A stretch of DNA of 64,000 nucleotides from Clostridium minihomine (GCF_900240385.1 NZ_OEQH01000002.1:124001-188000), one strand, 5' to 3'. Positions 8,581 to 18,474 are shown, counted from the first letter of the stretch. Notes: generated by a model from the letters alone, not told the origin. A program made the numbers and translations.

Positions 8581-9659
8581 AGCTTGTGACAATTGTCGGC
8601 GCCCGTCCCCAGTTTATTAAGGCGTCTGTAGTATCCGCAGCTCTTGCCCATTCCTGTGAAGAAGTGATGGTGCATACCGGCCAGCATTATGATCACAATA
8701 TGTCCGATGTGTTTTTTGAGGAGCTGGGTATCCCCCGTCCCAAGTATAACCTTGGGGTTGGCTCCGGTTCCCACGGAAAGCAAACCGGCGAAATGCTGAT
8801 GAAAATTGAAGAAGTTTTGCTGGAAGAAAAACCAGATGTCCTTTTGGTCTATGGTGACACCAATTCCACATTGGCGGGCGCTTTGGCCGCTTCTAAGCTG
8901 CATATTCCGGTGGCCCATGTGGAAGCCGGCCTGCGCTCTTACAACCGCCGCATGCCGGAAGAGCAGAACCGGGTGCTGACCGACCACATTTCAAGCTGGC
9001 TGTTCTGCCCCACTCAAACAGCAGCGGATAACCTGAAAAAAGAAGGCGTGGAACAGGGTGTTTCCATCACCGGCGACGTGATGCTGGATTCTGTTCTGCA
9101 CTTTTTAAAGGTAGCCAAAGAAAACCCGGAAAAATCCGCTATTTATGATCGACTGGGCATTACGCCCAAAGGGTATCGGCTTGCCACTTTACACCGGGCA
9201 GAAACCACCGACGGCGGTTTGGAAGCAGTTCTGCGTATTTTTCGCGCTTTTGAACAGCTGCCCCAGCCGGTGGTACTCCCCATTCATCCCCGCACCCGAA
9301 AGCTGGCGGAAGAAGCCATCCAGCAAGAAGGCTTTGGCAACATTCAGCTGATTGATCCGGTGGGATATCTGGAAATGCTCCTGCTGACATCCGGCGCCAA
9401 TCAGGTGCTGACCGATTCCGGCGGATTGCAGAAAGAAGCCTGGTTTATGGAGGTTCCCTGTGTCACTTTGCGGCAGGAAACCGAATGGGTTGAAACTCTC
9501 ACTGGTAGCTGGAACGTGCTTTCTCAGCTGGAAACCGAAGACATTTTGCAGAAAGCGCTGCATACAATACCGGATCCTTCTGCCCGGGGCCTGATGCCTT
9601 TTGGCGACGGACACGCCAGCGAAAAGATCGCCGCGGCGCTTTTGGAGCAAACAAAATAA
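8577..9659 (+). CDS. wbpI: WbpI-like UDP-GlcNAc3NAcA 2-epimerase
   Basis: 360 residues, UDP-GlcNAc 2-epimerase fold. VGARPQFIKASVVS, MVHTGQHYDHNMSD, VLLVYGDTNSTLAGALA, VAHVEAGLRS and LTDSGGLQKEA are the conserved blocks with the catalytic acids and histidine. In this operon it most likely acts on the diacetamido-uronate, giving UDP-ManNAc3NAcA (WbpI reaction), rather than being the housekeeping WecB/MnaA enzyme. That assignment rests on neighbours. The GTG start at 8577 overlaps the previous stop, with GAGGAGG about eight bases upstream. Confidence 0.88.
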   Translation: MKLVTIVGARPQFIKASVVSAALAHSCEEVMVHTGQHYDHNMSDVFFEELGIPRPKYNLGVGSGSHGKQTGEMLMKIEEVLLEEKPDVLLVYGDTNSTLAGALAASKLHIPVAHVEAGLRSYNRRMPEEQNRVLTDHISSWLFCPTQTAADNLKKEGVEQGVSITGDVMLDSVLHFLKVAKENPEKSAIYDRLGITPKGYRLATLHRAETTDGGLEAVLRIFRAFEQLPQPVVLPIHPRTRKLAEEAIQQEGFGNIQLIDPVGYLEMLLLTSGANQVLTDSGGLQKEAWFMEVPCVTLRQETEWVETLTGSWNVLSQLETEDILQKALHTIPDPSARGLMPFGDGHASEKIAAALLEQTK

Positions 9660-9672
9660 GGGAGCCTGTGCT

Positions 9673-10905
9673 ATGAATATTATCCTTTCCAATCATTATG
9701 CCGGAACCGGCAAAAGCATGGAGTACCGCCCGTATTTCATGGCAAAACGCTGGGTGCGGCAAGGGCACCAGGTCACCATCGTGCTCTCGTCTTTTTCTCA
9801 TCTGCGCGGCGATAATCCTGATCCACAGGGGCGCCCCTTTTGGGTAGAAGAAATCGACGGCATCCGGTATTTTTGGATCACCGGCCCCGAATATCAGGGC
9901 AACGGCTTGGGCCGAATCAAAAACATGCTGTCTTTTTACCGGGGTCTTTCTAAATTTGAAGCAGAAATTACGGCAACAGGCAAACCCGACGCAGTAATCG
10001 CTTCTTCCACCTATCCGTTAGAGATTTATCCCCTGCATAAAATGGCTCAAAAGCATAACGCCAAGCTGATTTATGAGGTTCACGATCTGTGGCCGCTAAG
10101 CCCCATGGAGCTGGGCGGAATCCCCAAATACCACCCCTATATCATGCTGATGCAGGCGGCGGAAAACTACTGCTATAAACACAGTGATTCTGTGGTTTCT
10201 ATTTTGCCAAACGCACAAGAGCACATGATTGAACACGGCATGGAACCCGAAAAATTCGTGTGCATTCCCAACGGAATTGTGAAAGAGGACTGGGAAACAG
10301 CAGAAACCGGGGAACCTGTTTATGGAGAAAAGCTGGCACAGTATCACCGGGACGGATATTTTCTCATCGGCTACACCGGTGCGCACGGCGTTGCCAATGC
10401 GCTGGACAGCTATGTGGAAGCAGGCGAATTGCTGCGAGGCAAAAAAATCAAACTGCTTCTGGTGGGGCAAGGGCCGGAACGGGAACGGCTGATGCAAAAG
10501 ATTCAGGAAATGGATCTTTCTGATGTGGTAGAAGCTCTGCCCGCGGTAAAACGACATGAAGTGCCGGGGCTTTTGGAACAGATGGATGCCCTATATGTTG
10601 GGTTACAGCGCCAGCCTTTGTTCCGATTTGGAGTAAGCCCCAACAAGTTAATGGATTACATGATGGCGGCAAAGCCTGTCATCTTCGCCATAGAAGCTGG
10701 GAACGACATGGTAGCAGACGCAGGCTGCGGCATCTCTATCCCACCGGAAGACCCAGTGGAAATCGCCCGGGCTGCTCAGCAAATGGCTGCTGCTCCCAAA
10801 GAAGAACAGGAAGCTATGGGGCGGCGCGGACAGGACTATATTTTAAAGCATCATGAATATGATGTGCTGTCGAACCGGTTTCTGGAAGTTTTGCAAAACC
10901 GGTAA
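9673..10905 (+). CDS. GT4-family glycosyltransferase (WbuB/WbpH-like)
   Basis: 410 residues from ATG 9673, 13 bases after wbpI and preceded by AAGGGAGCC. The frame is open upstream inside wbpI, but those starts have no binding site. N-terminal NIILSNHYAGTGKSMEYRP and HQVTIVLSSFSHLRG resemble the WbuB group. The C-terminal GT-B half has VCIPNGIV, GYTGAHGVANALDS, LLLVGQGPERERL and RFGVSPNKLMDYMMAAKPV. It is likely cytoplasmic and probably transfers the uronic acid made by this operon onto a growing lipid-linked glycan. Donor and acceptor are inferred from context only. It is the last gene of the operon. Confidence 0.85.
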   Translation: MNIILSNHYAGTGKSMEYRPYFMAKRWVRQGHQVTIVLSSFSHLRGDNPDPQGRPFWVEEIDGIRYFWITGPEYQGNGLGRIKNMLSFYRGLSKFEAEITATGKPDAVIASSTYPLEIYPLHKMAQKHNAKLIYEVHDLWPLSPMELGGIPKYHPYIMLMQAAENYCYKHSDSVVSILPNAQEHMIEHGMEPEKFVCIPNGIVKEDWETAETGEPVYGEKLAQYHRDGYFLIGYTGAHGVANALDSYVEAGELLRGKKIKLLLVGQGPERERLMQKIQEMDLSDVVEALPAVKRHEVPGLLEQMDALYVGLQRQPLFRFGVSPNKLMDYMMAAKPVIFAIEAGNDMVADAGCGISIPPEDPVEIARAAQQMAAAPKEEQEAMGRRGQDYILKHHEYDVLSNRFLEVLQNR

Positions 10906-10927
10906 CAGCAAAAACAGATAAAACAAA

Positions 10928-10956
10928 AACCCGTCGGTATCTTCGGCGGGTTTCTT
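10928..10956 (+). terminator. Intrinsic terminator of the wbp-like operon
   Basis: AACCCGTCGG ... CGGCGGGTT forms a stem followed by TCTTTCT about 20 bases after the glycosyltransferase stop. A second, much longer hairpin follows at 10966-11011. Confidence 0.65.
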
Positions 10957-10965
10957 TCTATTCCT

Positions 10966-11011
10966 AACAGTAGGATGCCGCAAATCAAAAGATTTGCAGC
11001 ATCCTACTGTT
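10966..11011. repeat. Long perfect-loop inverted repeat (21-bp arms)
   Basis: Arms 10966-10986 and 10991-11011 are inverse complements with one mismatch (a C opposite an A), separated by AAAA. It lies between the convergent wbp-like operon and ABC permease gene. It could be a bidirectional terminator, but it is much longer than the other terminators here and lacks a strong T-run. The rest of 10912-11125 holds no gene. Confidence 0.75.
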
Positions 11012-11125
11012 ATTTTAATACCTATTTTCTTTCTTTGCTTTTTCTTTTTCAGGCAATTGGGGTATTCTTCCCTTTTCTGAATGCTTCTCTTTGGATTTCT
11101 TCTGTTATCCGGTATTTTTATAGAT

Positions 11126-11776
11126 TTACAATTCCTTCTTTTCGTAAATCCCAATGGATATTGCCAAAGAGATTCCAAAGATTAGGATACTAGCCACGGC
11201 CAAGACCAAACCCAATGCAAACGAAGGAATGGATGCAAAGGCAGCTAAATTAACTGTGGAATTCGCAAAGATCTTTGCGAACACAGACGGGCCTATCGAA
11301 AGTACAATAACAATCGTCATATAAAAAAACCTTATTTTTATAATTCCATATTTAAATTCTAAAGGTAAATAGATACAAAATATGATTACTGCCAAAAAAA
11401 GTACCGCTAAAACGTCCAGCAAATCAAGAAGTCCGGCTGGGTTAAAAAGAACCATTTCGATGGTGTGGACAAAGTAACAATAAGCAAATATCAAAAGGAA
11501 AAGGACATATTTTTCGGCTGCAAAGGCGCTTCGTGGATAAGGAGCCGCACATAATAACGCCTCGGCTTTTGGATTTTTCCCCTCCAACTGAAAAAGCATT
11601 TGAAAGATAATCAGCTCCCCAAGAATCACCATATATAAAAAGGGAATGATTCCCCACTGCGCCAATTCAGGGGCAGTCCATAAAAAGAACGGTGGAATGA
11701 TGCAAACGATAGCCAAAATAATAAATATCATCTTTTTCGCAATTAAAAAATCCTTTTTTACCAGCTGCAAAATCAT
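11126..11776 (-). CDS. ABC-2 type transporter permease
   Basis: 216 residues with about six hydrophobic segments (IFIILAIVCIIPPFFLW, GIIPFLYMVILGELIIFQML, YVLFLLIFAYCYFVH, LLDVLAVLFLAVIIFCIYL, FFYMTIVIVLSIGPSVF, ALGLVLAVASILIFGISL). Its position right behind an ABC ATPase, with an ATGA overlap at 11773-11776, makes it the membrane half of that exporter. The substrate is unknown. YtrA-regulated transporters in other Firmicutes often respond to cell-wall-active compounds (family knowledge). Confidence 0.8.
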   Translation of the reverse strand: MILQLVKKDFLIAKKMIFIILAIVCIIPPFFLWTAPELAQWGIIPFLYMVILGELIIFQMLFQLEGKNPKAEALLCAAPYPRSAFAAEKYVLFLLIFAYCYFVHTIEMVLFNPAGLLDLLDVLAVLFLAVIIFCIYLPLEFKYGIIKIRFFYMTIVIVLSIGPSVFAKIFANSTVNLAAFASIPSFALGLVLAVASILIFGISLAISIGIYEKKEL

Positions 11777-12636
11777 TTCTTCTTCCCCCCTTCAATATAG
11801 GCTAACATAATCTCTTCAATGGTAGGTCTTTCCACCACAATATCCGGTATTGCCTGTTGAACCTTCGGCAAACACTTTGTGATTCCGGTAAAACCGTAAT
11901 CGGTGGTTTCTAAATGGGAAAACAGCGCTCTGTTGTTGCCGTTCAGCGAATTTTTATCCCCTTTTATCACACGGTGACTTTCCAACAGAACATCCTTTTC
12001 CTGTTGAAAAAGAACGGTTCCCTGATCAATCAGAATGAGCATATCGGCTACCTTATCCAAATCCGAGGTAATGTGGGTGGAAAAAAAGACGGCCTTCCCT
12101 TCCTGTTTCATATAATCTTTGATGATTTCCAGCAGCTGACTGCGGATCAAGGGATCCAGCCCGCTGGTGGGTTCATCCATAATGAGCAAATCTGCTTCAT
12201 GAGACAAAGCCAAAGCCAAAGCATATTTCATGCGCATACCTTTGGACAAAGTTGAAATTTTTTGCTTGGGATTCAAAGAAAACCGTTCCATGTAATCCCC
12301 AAAGGTGTTGTCGTTCCATTGGGAATAAGCCGGGGCAATCACACGTTTCATTTCCCCCATGGTCAGCTCTTCGTAAAAGCTGCCGCCGTCCAATACCACA
12401 CCGATTCGGTTTTTCAATTCTTTTTCGTGCTTCTCCCATTCTTTTCCGAATATTTTTACGGAACCGGACTGCTTTTTTACCAGACCCAGAATGGTTTTGA
12501 TGGTAGTGGTTTTTCCCGCTCCGTTTACCCCAATAAAACCAGTAATGCAGCCCTCCGGCAAACCGAAATGAATGTCTTTTAAAGAAAAATCCGGATAGGA
12601 TTTGTTCAGGCCGGTTACCTCTAAAATGTGATTCAT
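11773..12636 (-). CDS. ABC transporter ATP-binding protein
   Basis: About 287 residues. Walker A GVNGAGKTTT, signature LSKGMRMKYALALAL, Walker B LLIMDEPTSGLD, and the switch histidine in AVFFSTHITSDLD. It is the cytoplasmic ATPase of the exporter encoded with the permease at 11126. I choose ATG 12636 because GAGGAGG lies seven bases upstream. An in-frame TTG at 12642 has worse spacing. The start overlaps the end of the GntR-family gene, so the three genes are a tight operon. Confidence 0.93.
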   Translation of the reverse strand: MNHILEVTGLNKSYPDFSLKDIHFGLPEGCITGFIGVNGAGKTTTIKTILGLVKKQSGSVKIFGKEWEKHEKELKNRIGVVLDGGSFYEELTMGEMKRVIAPAYSQWNDNTFGDYMERFSLNPKQKISTLSKGMRMKYALALALSHEADLLIMDEPTSGLDPLIRSQLLEIIKDYMKQEGKAVFFSTHITSDLDKVADMLILIDQGTVLFQQEKDVLLESHRVIKGDKNSLNGNNRALFSHLETTDYGFTGITKCLPKVQQAIPDIVVERPTIEEIMLAYIEGGKKK

Positions 12637-12638
12637 AC

Positions 12639-13013
12639 TCAAACCTCCTCGTACAAAATCTCCATCATCGCACTAAGCTCCTCTTTGCTGATGTTCAGCA
12701 TTTTGGCTGTGTGTATCATGTCCTGCATCTTTTGTTCCACCAAGCGACGTTTGGATTCCCGAAGCAATTCCAGATTTTGCGCAGACACAAAAGTGCCAAC
12801 CCCCACTTGGCTTATCACAAACCCCTCTTGCTCTAACTCATCATAGGCCCGCCGAATGGTCAAAACGCTGACCTTCAAATCGTTAGAAAACCCACGAATA
12901 GGCGGAAGCAAATCGCCCTCCACCAATTCCCCCTGAAAAATCGCGTCCTTTATTTGGTCTTTAATCTGCTGGTACAAAGGAATATCCGATGTATTCGAGA
13001 TCAGAATTTTCAT
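12639..13013 (-). CDS. YtrA-subfamily GntR transcriptional regulator
   Basis: 124 residues from ATG 13013 (MKILISNTSDIPLYQQIKDQ), preceded by GGAGGAAGGG. The N-terminal winged helix has PLYQQIKDQIKDAIFQGEL, VSVLTIRRAYDELEQEGF and GVGTFVS. The short C-terminal helical region and small total length are those of the YtrA subfamily, whose members repress their own ABC-transporter operon and are released by antibiotics or unknown ligands. It is the first gene of the operon. Its promoter carries a triple 9-bp repeat that is the likely operator. Confidence 0.9.
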   Translation of the reverse strand: MKILISNTSDIPLYQQIKDQIKDAIFQGELVEGDLLPPIRGFSNDLKVSVLTIRRAYDELEQEGFVISQVGVGTFVSAQNLELLRESKRRLVEQKMQDMIHTAKMLNISKEELSAMMEILYEEV

Positions 13014-13050
13014 ATTTTCAGCTGCCCTTCCTCCAGTGTGCATGTTAACA

Positions 13051-13085
13051 ATACACACTATACACTTAATACACTATTCTGTCAA
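13051..13085 (-). promoter_or_regulatory. Promoter with YtrA-type operator repeats
   Basis: On the minus strand TTGACA (13085-13080), 17 bases, TATAGT (13062-13057). The spacer and -10 are made of three tandem 9-bp units (AGTGTATTA, AGTGTATAG, TGTGTATTG). The repeats cover the core promoter, so a bound GntR-family dimer would block RNA polymerase. That it autoregulates is inference. Confidence 0.75.
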
Positions 13086-13107
13086 GACCGAGGATCCAAA
13101 ACACAAA

Positions 13108-13143
13108 AAAAGAGAGCCGCTCCTTCTAAAAAGGAACGGCTCT
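13108..13143 (-). terminator. Intrinsic terminator after chemoreceptor gene
   Basis: Read on the minus strand: GAGCCGTTCCTT, a short loop, AAGGAGCGGCTC, then TCTTTTTTT. It lies about 90 bases downstream of the chemoreceptor stop at 13229. Confidence 0.8.
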
Positions 13144-13228
13144 GCGGGGTTTACATAGAAATTCTCTTTTTTATCCCTATCAAAAACATGACCTCAAAGA
13201 GCATACTTGATTGGAAAAAGAGTGCGAA

Positions 13229-15328
13229 TTAGAAATAGAAATCCTCTGCCTCGGCCTGGTCTGCTTCCGGCGGCAGCTGATCGGCTTCAGAACCTTCCAG
13301 CTGGAATTTACGGATTTCCTTATGCAGAACCCCTGCCTGAGCAGAAAGCTCTTCGCTGGAAGCGGAACTTTCTTCTGCTGTAGCGGCATTGGTCTGAACC
13401 ACCGCCGAAATTTGGGACAAACCATCGGTAATTTGCATGATGGCCTGCGCCTGATCCTGCGCAGAGCGCCCCATCGTGTGCACCGACGTATCCACCTGTT
13501 CCGCCAGATTGACCACGTCACCCATAGCCAAAGAAACCTCATCCACTGCTACCGAGCCCTTGGCAACCGTCTGGCCGGATTCCTCCAGCAATTCGGCGGT
13601 TCTCTTCACTGCTTCGGCAGATTTTGCCGCCAGATTCCGAACTTCATCGGCCACCACGGCAAAGCCTTTTCCGGCGGTTCCGGCCCGCGCCGCTTCAATG
13701 GCAGCATTCAGCGCCAGAATATTGGTCTGGAACGCGATATCTTCAATGGCATGGGTAATTCCCATAATCATTTCTGACGATTTGCTGATATCCCGCATAT
13801 GTTCTTTCAGGCCGTTTACACGCTGATCAATTCTGCGGAATTGCTGAGTGGACTGATCCATCAGTTCCAAGGCTCCGTCTGCTTCTTGCGCATTCTTCTT
13901 CGCAGCTTCGTCAATTCGGGTCAGCATAGAAGAAAGCTCTTCTACCGAAGCCGCCTGCTCGGTTGCCCCGGCAGCCAGTGCCTGCGCCGCACTGGAAACC
14001 TGTTCTGCACCGGAATTCACCTGTTCGGCAATTTCATTGATGGTGGTCAACGTATTGTTCAACGCACCCGAAATATCAAGCAGTGCCTGTTTAATGGGTG
14101 CAAATTCGCCCGCATACTCATGCTGCAGCCGAATCCGCATGTCGCCCTGTGCCATGGTTTCCAAAACAGATACAATCTCTTGAATGTATTCCCTGTAATG
14201 AATAAGCTGAGATACCGTGCGGTCAAAGGCTGCGGCCAGCTTGCCCGTTTCGTCTCGGGTTTCCACCTCAATGCTGACATCCAAATTTCCTTCGGCAATC
14301 TGATTGGCCACGATTTCCAGCTTCTTAATAGGCGCTACCAATCCTCTGGTAATCACCACAATAAAGGCTGCAACCACCACCATAGCCAACAGCATCGCTA
14401 TCGCCCATACAAACAGAATCTGGTTAAAAACCGCATTATATTCTGCATCGGGCAGTCCGGTTGCAATCATCCAGCCGGTGTTGCCCACCGCAGAAAGATA
14501 GCCATGGCTGTGAACACCTTCAGAGGTATATTCCAAAAGCCCCTCTGTTTTTGCAGAAATCGTATTTTTAAAGTTCTGGGATAAATCAATATCGGTGATA
14601 TTTTGATTGATTTTTGTGGAATCGGGGTGATAAATCACACGCCCGCCGGAAGAAACCATAATATAAAACCCGGTTTCCCCAAGCTTATATTGGCTCATGC
14701 TGGTGCGCAGATTATCCACCACCAGATCCAGCCCGACTGCACCAATGATTTGCTGGGTGCCTTTCTGGTACACGGGCGCCGCAATCGTCACCACCAGCTT
14801 TTTTGTGGTAAGGTCTTCATAAGGCTCTGTCAAAGTCAGCGCATTGCTTTCTTTCATTTCCACAAACCAGGGGCGTTCCGTTGTCGCGTAATTCTGAACA
14901 TTTTCCCCTGTGGATGTTACATATTGCCGGGCATCCACATCTGCCAGAAAAACCGAAAGGATGTTGGTATCTTCCCCCGCCAGATTTTCCATGGTAGCCA
15001 ACAGTTCACCAAAACGCAGATCCTGTTCCATCTGCTGGCCGGCCCCAATTTTGCTCATCATATCCTGCACTTCCACATTTTGCGCAAACTGTTTGGGAAC
15101 TTCGACATACTGCTGCAAGAAAAGCTCGATGTCCCCAGACGCTGCGCGGGAATCAGAAGTTAGCTTGTCATTTGTCAATTGCTGTATGTTGGTTTCCATG
15201 ATTTGAAAGATTGCGGTCCCCACCGCTAAATACGAGAGGATTACCGGAATTCCTATAAATACAATGATTTTTTTCCGAAGGCTCCTCATTCCCCGTCCTT
15301 TTTCTGCAGTCTTGGTTCTTAGTTTCAT
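13229..15328 (-). CDS. Methyl-accepting chemotaxis protein
   Basis: 699 residues from ATG 15328 (AGGAGG seven bases upstream). First membrane segment [20 protein letters not shown], extracellular dCache-type sensor (about 40-290, with [19 protein letters not shown]), second membrane segment [19 protein letters not shown], a HAMP domain, a second HAMP-like segment ([15 protein letters not shown]), then the long signalling coiled coil with the conserved hairpin tip [20 protein letters not shown]. It should form trimers of dimers with CheW/CheA. It is very similar in layout to the receptor at 15656-17815, suggesting duplication. A flagellar-sigma promoter lies at 15456-15482. Confidence 0.95.
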   Translation of the reverse strand: MKLRTKTAEKGRGMRSLRKKIIVFIGIPVILSYLAVGTAIFQIMETNIQQLTNDKLTSDSRAASGDIELFLQQYVEVPKQFAQNVEVQDMMSKIGAGQQMEQDLRFGELLATMENLAGEDTNILSVFLADVDARQYVTSTGENVQNYATTERPWFVEMKESNALTLTEPYEDLTTKKLVVTIAAPVYQKGTQQIIGAVGLDLVVDNLRTSMSQYKLGETGFYIMVSSGGRVIYHPDSTKINQNITDIDLSQNFKNTISAKTEGLLEYTSEGVHSHGYLSAVGNTGWMIATGLPDAEYNAVFNQILFVWAIAMLLAMVVVAAFIVVITRGLVAPIKKLEIVANQIAEGNLDVSIEVETRDETGKLAAAFDRTVSQLIHYREYIQEIVSVLETMAQGDMRIRLQHEYAGEFAPIKQALLDISGALNNTLTTINEIAEQVNSGAEQVSSAAQALAAGATEQAASVEELSSMLTRIDEAAKKNAQEADGALELMDQSTQQFRRIDQRVNGLKEHMRDISKSSEMIMGITHAIEDIAFQTNILALNAAIEAARAGTAGKGFAVVADEVRNLAAKSAEAVKRTAELLEESGQTVAKGSVAVDEVSLAMGDVVNLAEQVDTSVHTMGRSAQDQAQAIMQITDGLSQISAVVQTNAATAEESSASSEELSAQAGVLHKEIRKFQLEGSEADQLPPEADQAEAEDFYF

Positions 15329-15455
15329 ATGCATTCCTCCTTGTCAAATCGACCAAATTCTAAACGGATCTTTTCTGTTTGGCCGCTTTTGATCCCTGCC
15401 AGGCCGCAGGCACAGATCACAAACCCCCATGCCGCTGTTACTGGTTATATTAAGT

Positions 15456-15482
15456 ATATCGGTTAGAAAAATATGGAGTTTA
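15456..15482 (-). promoter_or_regulatory. Sigma-D/FliA-type (flagellar) promoter
   Basis: On the minus strand TAAA (15482-15479), exactly 15 bases, then ACCGATAT (15463-15456). The known consensus is TAAA-N15-GCCGATAA, so six of eight -10 bases and the whole -35 match. It would drive the chemoreceptor gene starting at 15328, linking it to the motility regulon. Confidence 0.7.
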
Positions 15483-15562
15483 TGTCAACAATGTGACAGA
15501 TTCTCACCAATATCTACAAATTCTTATTCTTATAAATTGCTGTTTTTCAAACAAAAGAAAAA

Positions 15563-15606
15563 GAAGAATGGCCTACCCTATGGGGGAAAGGCCATTCTTC
15601 TTCTTC
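15563..15606 (-). terminator. Intrinsic terminator, downstream chemoreceptor pair
   Basis: GAAGAATGGCC (15563-15573) pairs with GGCCATTCTTC (15590-15600). In the minus orientation the stem is followed by TTTTTC. It separates the two chemoreceptor genes into independent transcripts. Confidence 0.8.
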
Positions 15607-15655
15607 TTTTATTGTCTTTTTTTCTGAATCAAGGGTTCAAAATTTAAAACCTTTT

Positions 15656-17815
15656 TTAAAAAAAGTGTTCGTTAGAATCGCTGTCCTGGGAATAATCAGA
15701 TTCCATAAGCGGTAATTCTTCGTCAGATTTTACTGCGAAGTCATTCTGCCCTTGCAGCTTAAACTTTTTAATTTCCTGATGCAGCACTTCTGCCTGAGAG
15801 GAAAGCTCTTCACTGGATGCAGAACTCTCTTCCGCGGTAGCGGCATTGGTCTGAACCACCGCTGAAATCTGGGTCAGACCCTCGGTAATTTCCATGATGG
15901 CCTGCGCCTGTTCCGTCGCGGAATCCCCCATGCTGATAACCGATTCATTGGCGGTTTGCGCAAGGCCGACTACATCGCTTACGGCATCACTTACCACATC
16001 CACCGCATGGCTGCCATTTTCCACCGTCTGCTTCGAGCCTTGCAGAAGTTCGCCGGTTCTTTTGGCGGCCTCGGCAGACTTTGCTGCCAAATTCCGCACT
16101 TCGTCGGCAACAACAGAGAAGCCCTTACCGGCTGCCCCGGCCCTTGCCGCTTCAATGGCAGCATTCAAAGCCAAAATGTTGGTCTGGAACGCAATATCTT
16201 CAATGGTTCGGGTAATGCCAACCACCATCTCTGAAGAAGTTGCAATCTCTCTCATGTTTTCTTTCAGGTGAGTCACACGGCCGCGAATCACATCAAACTG
16301 TTCCGACACCTGTTTAAAGACCGGAATGGTCTGCTCAGCGTGGTTGGCATTCCCCTTGGCCGCTTCATCGACTCTGGCAATCATAGAAGACAGTTCTTCA
16401 ATCGATGCCGCCTGCTGAGTGGCTCCGGCCGCCAATGACTGGGCCGCACTGGAAACTTGTTCAGATCCGGAATGAACCTGATCGGCTATCTGGTTAATAT
16501 GACTTAATGTGTTATTAAGTGATGAGGAAATATCCAGAAGAGCAGTTTTGATAGAAGCAAACTCTCCGACATATTCCTGTTTGAGCTCAATACGCATATC
16601 ACCATCTGCCATCACTTCCAGAACTTCGGTTACTTCTTCAATATACCCTTTATAATTAGACAACTGAACCACCGTGCGGTTAAAGGCATCTGAAAGCTGG
16701 CCAATCTCATCCTGACCCTGCACTTGAATTTCCACATTCAAATCTCCGTCCGCAATCTGGTTGGCCACTTTGGTCAGCCGGCGAAGCGGGGCGACCAGGC
16801 TGTTAGAGATCACAACCAGAATAACCGCAATAATTCCAATGGCAATCAGGAAAGAAATCTGCATCACGCCGCGAACCTGATTGTATTGCTGGTTAAATTC
16901 GGTATCCGGCATGCTGGTAGCAGTCATCCATCCGGTGGTTCCCACAGTAGACGTATAACCATATTTGGGTTCTCCATTAATGGTATACTGTAAAAATTCC
17001 ACTTTTTTCATAGTCAGGTTGGAATTCAGGTTATCTGAAATGCCAATTTCTGAAATGTTTTTCCCCAGCAAGCTGGAATCCCTGTGGGCAATCAGTGTCC
17101 CTTTGGCAGAGATCAACGATACCGATCCCATTTCTCCAACCCGGAAGTTGCTGACGCTGTCACTGAGGCCCTGCAGTTTTAAATCCAGTGCCACTGCACC
17201 AACCAATTCAGAAGTTCCTTTTTTATAAACGGGGGAAGCAATGGTAATAACCCGCTGTTTTGTATTCAGATCCTCATAGGGTTCTGTCACTGTCAACCCG
17301 TTTTTCTTTTTCATCTCTTCATACCAAGGGCGTTCCTCTACCTTATAGTTCGGATTATTTCCCCCATTGGTATTGACGCTCTGCTCAGCGTCTATGTCCA
17401 CAATAAAAATAGAAAGAATATTCTCATTTTGGCCGCGCATATTTAACATGGTTTGATAAATGTTTGGAAACTTTGCATGTACGCTCATTGGCGAAGCCTT
17501 GCCAGATTCTGTCATCATCTGCTGTAAATCTGCATTCTGCGCCAACCGGCTTGAAATTTGCAAGTATTCCGACATATAGTTTTCAATTTGGTAAGTTGCC
17601 GATTCCGATTCAGCGATTAACTCTGCGCTGGATAACTCATGCACAGAATTCCCGACCAAACTGAGAAGAATTGACCCTACAATTACATAAGACAATAACA
17701 CCGGAACGCCCACAAAAGCCAAAATTCTGACACCCAGACTTTTTAGGCCTGTGCCTTTTATACGGCGCTTATTGATAACCGATTCTTCGTTCCCATTCCG
17801 CTTTTCTTTGCTCAT
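15656..17815 (-). CDS. Methyl-accepting chemotaxis protein
   Basis: 719 residues from ATG 17815 ([12 protein letters not shown]), chosen because CAGGAGG lies eight bases upstream. The open frame continues to 17905 without a binding site. A basic cytoplasmic N-terminus is followed by the membrane segment [19 protein letters not shown], a dCache-type sensor with [19 protein letters not shown], a second membrane segment ([19 protein letters not shown]), HAMP, a HAMP-like [15 protein letters not shown] segment, and the signalling tip [20 protein letters not shown]. It is a paralogue of the receptor at 13229, and the sensor domains differ enough to suggest different ligands. Confidence 0.95.
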   Translation of the reverse strand: MSKEKRNGNEESVINKRRIKGTGLKSLGVRILAFVGVPVLLSYVIVGSILLSLVGNSVHELSSAELIAESESATYQIENYMSEYLQISSRLAQNADLQQMMTESGKASPMSVHAKFPNIYQTMLNMRGQNENILSIFIVDIDAEQSVNTNGGNNPNYKVEERPWYEEMKKKNGLTVTEPYEDLNTKQRVITIASPVYKKGTSELVGAVALDLKLQGLSDSVSNFRVGEMGSVSLISAKGTLIAHRDSSLLGKNISEIGISDNLNSNLTMKKVEFLQYTINGEPKYGYTSTVGTTGWMTATSMPDTEFNQQYNQVRGVMQISFLIAIGIIAVILVVISNSLVAPLRRLTKVANQIADGDLNVEIQVQGQDEIGQLSDAFNRTVVQLSNYKGYIEEVTEVLEVMADGDMRIELKQEYVGEFASIKTALLDISSSLNNTLSHINQIADQVHSGSEQVSSAAQSLAAGATQQAASIEELSSMIARVDEAAKGNANHAEQTIPVFKQVSEQFDVIRGRVTHLKENMREIATSSEMVVGITRTIEDIAFQTNILALNAAIEAARAGAAGKGFSVVADEVRNLAAKSAEAAKRTGELLQGSKQTVENGSHAVDVVSDAVSDVVGLAQTANESVISMGDSATEQAQAIMEITEGLTQISAVVQTNAATAEESSASSEELSSQAEVLHQEIKKFKLQGQNDFAVKSDEELPLMESDYSQDSDSNEHFF

Positions 17816-18011
17816 ACCTATTCCTCCTGTCCTCCCATCGTCTTTTCCGTTAGATTCTCGGAACCAAACAGACGCTATTTTGTCTTGGTCACCCCGAATG
17901 TTCAAATCACCGCAAAAACGATGCCAATCTTTTTCACTAGACTGATTTCACATAAAAATTCTGCGTTTTGGTGGTCCACATCTTCTATGCAATATCAACG
18001 GCTATTTCATT

Positions 18012-18019
18012 ATATCGGC
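18012..18019 (-). promoter_or_regulatory. Possible sigma-D -10 element upstream of chemoreceptor
   Basis: GCCGATAT on the minus strand matches the flagellar-sigma -10, but no TAAA lies exactly 15 bases upstream. The overlapping TATAAT could instead be a sigma-A -10. The stretch 17816-18474 is otherwise AT-rich, without a gene I can support. Confidence 0.35.
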
Positions 18020-18286
18020 AATTATTTGGTAAAATGAAGAAAATAATACAAATAATACCATTATCTAACCGATCAATTCCGTCAGAAATAAAAAAATACA
18101 AATTTCATGTCTAATTCGACAAATTTATTCACCTTTTAGTCGGATGTCACATTTCACAATCGAAAATGGCCAAAAGCGCTTCTATTCTCTATATTTTTGC
18201 GATTTTTTCTAACTAATTTCTGCAAAACAAAAAATAACATCACATAGATTTTTCCCAAATTCTTTTCGTGCTGATAAAAAAACAGC

Positions 18287-18330
18287 AAAAAGAATGCCCC
18301 TTCCAAACGAGGAAAAGGCCATTTTTTTGC
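18287..18330 (-). terminator. Probable terminator of the uracil-DNA glycosylase gene
   Basis: On the minus strand AATGGCCTTTTCC and GGAAGGGGCATT can pair imperfectly and are followed by CTTTTTGC. It lies about 150 bases after the stop at 18475. Confidence 0.5.
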
Positions 18331-18474
18331 TTGCTAAAACCAGAGTACAACCAGCACCGCACCAACGTCTTTTTTCAACACCGAAACCATCCATACTCTT
18401 ACAAAAAATCACAGAACCAATGCTTTCATCAAAAAGCAAATCTTTCATTTCTGATTTGCCGCCAAAGGCACCCA

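Noticed and set aside
13799-14584. 261-codon open frame on the plus strand
   Set aside because: Antisense shadow of a chemoreceptor.
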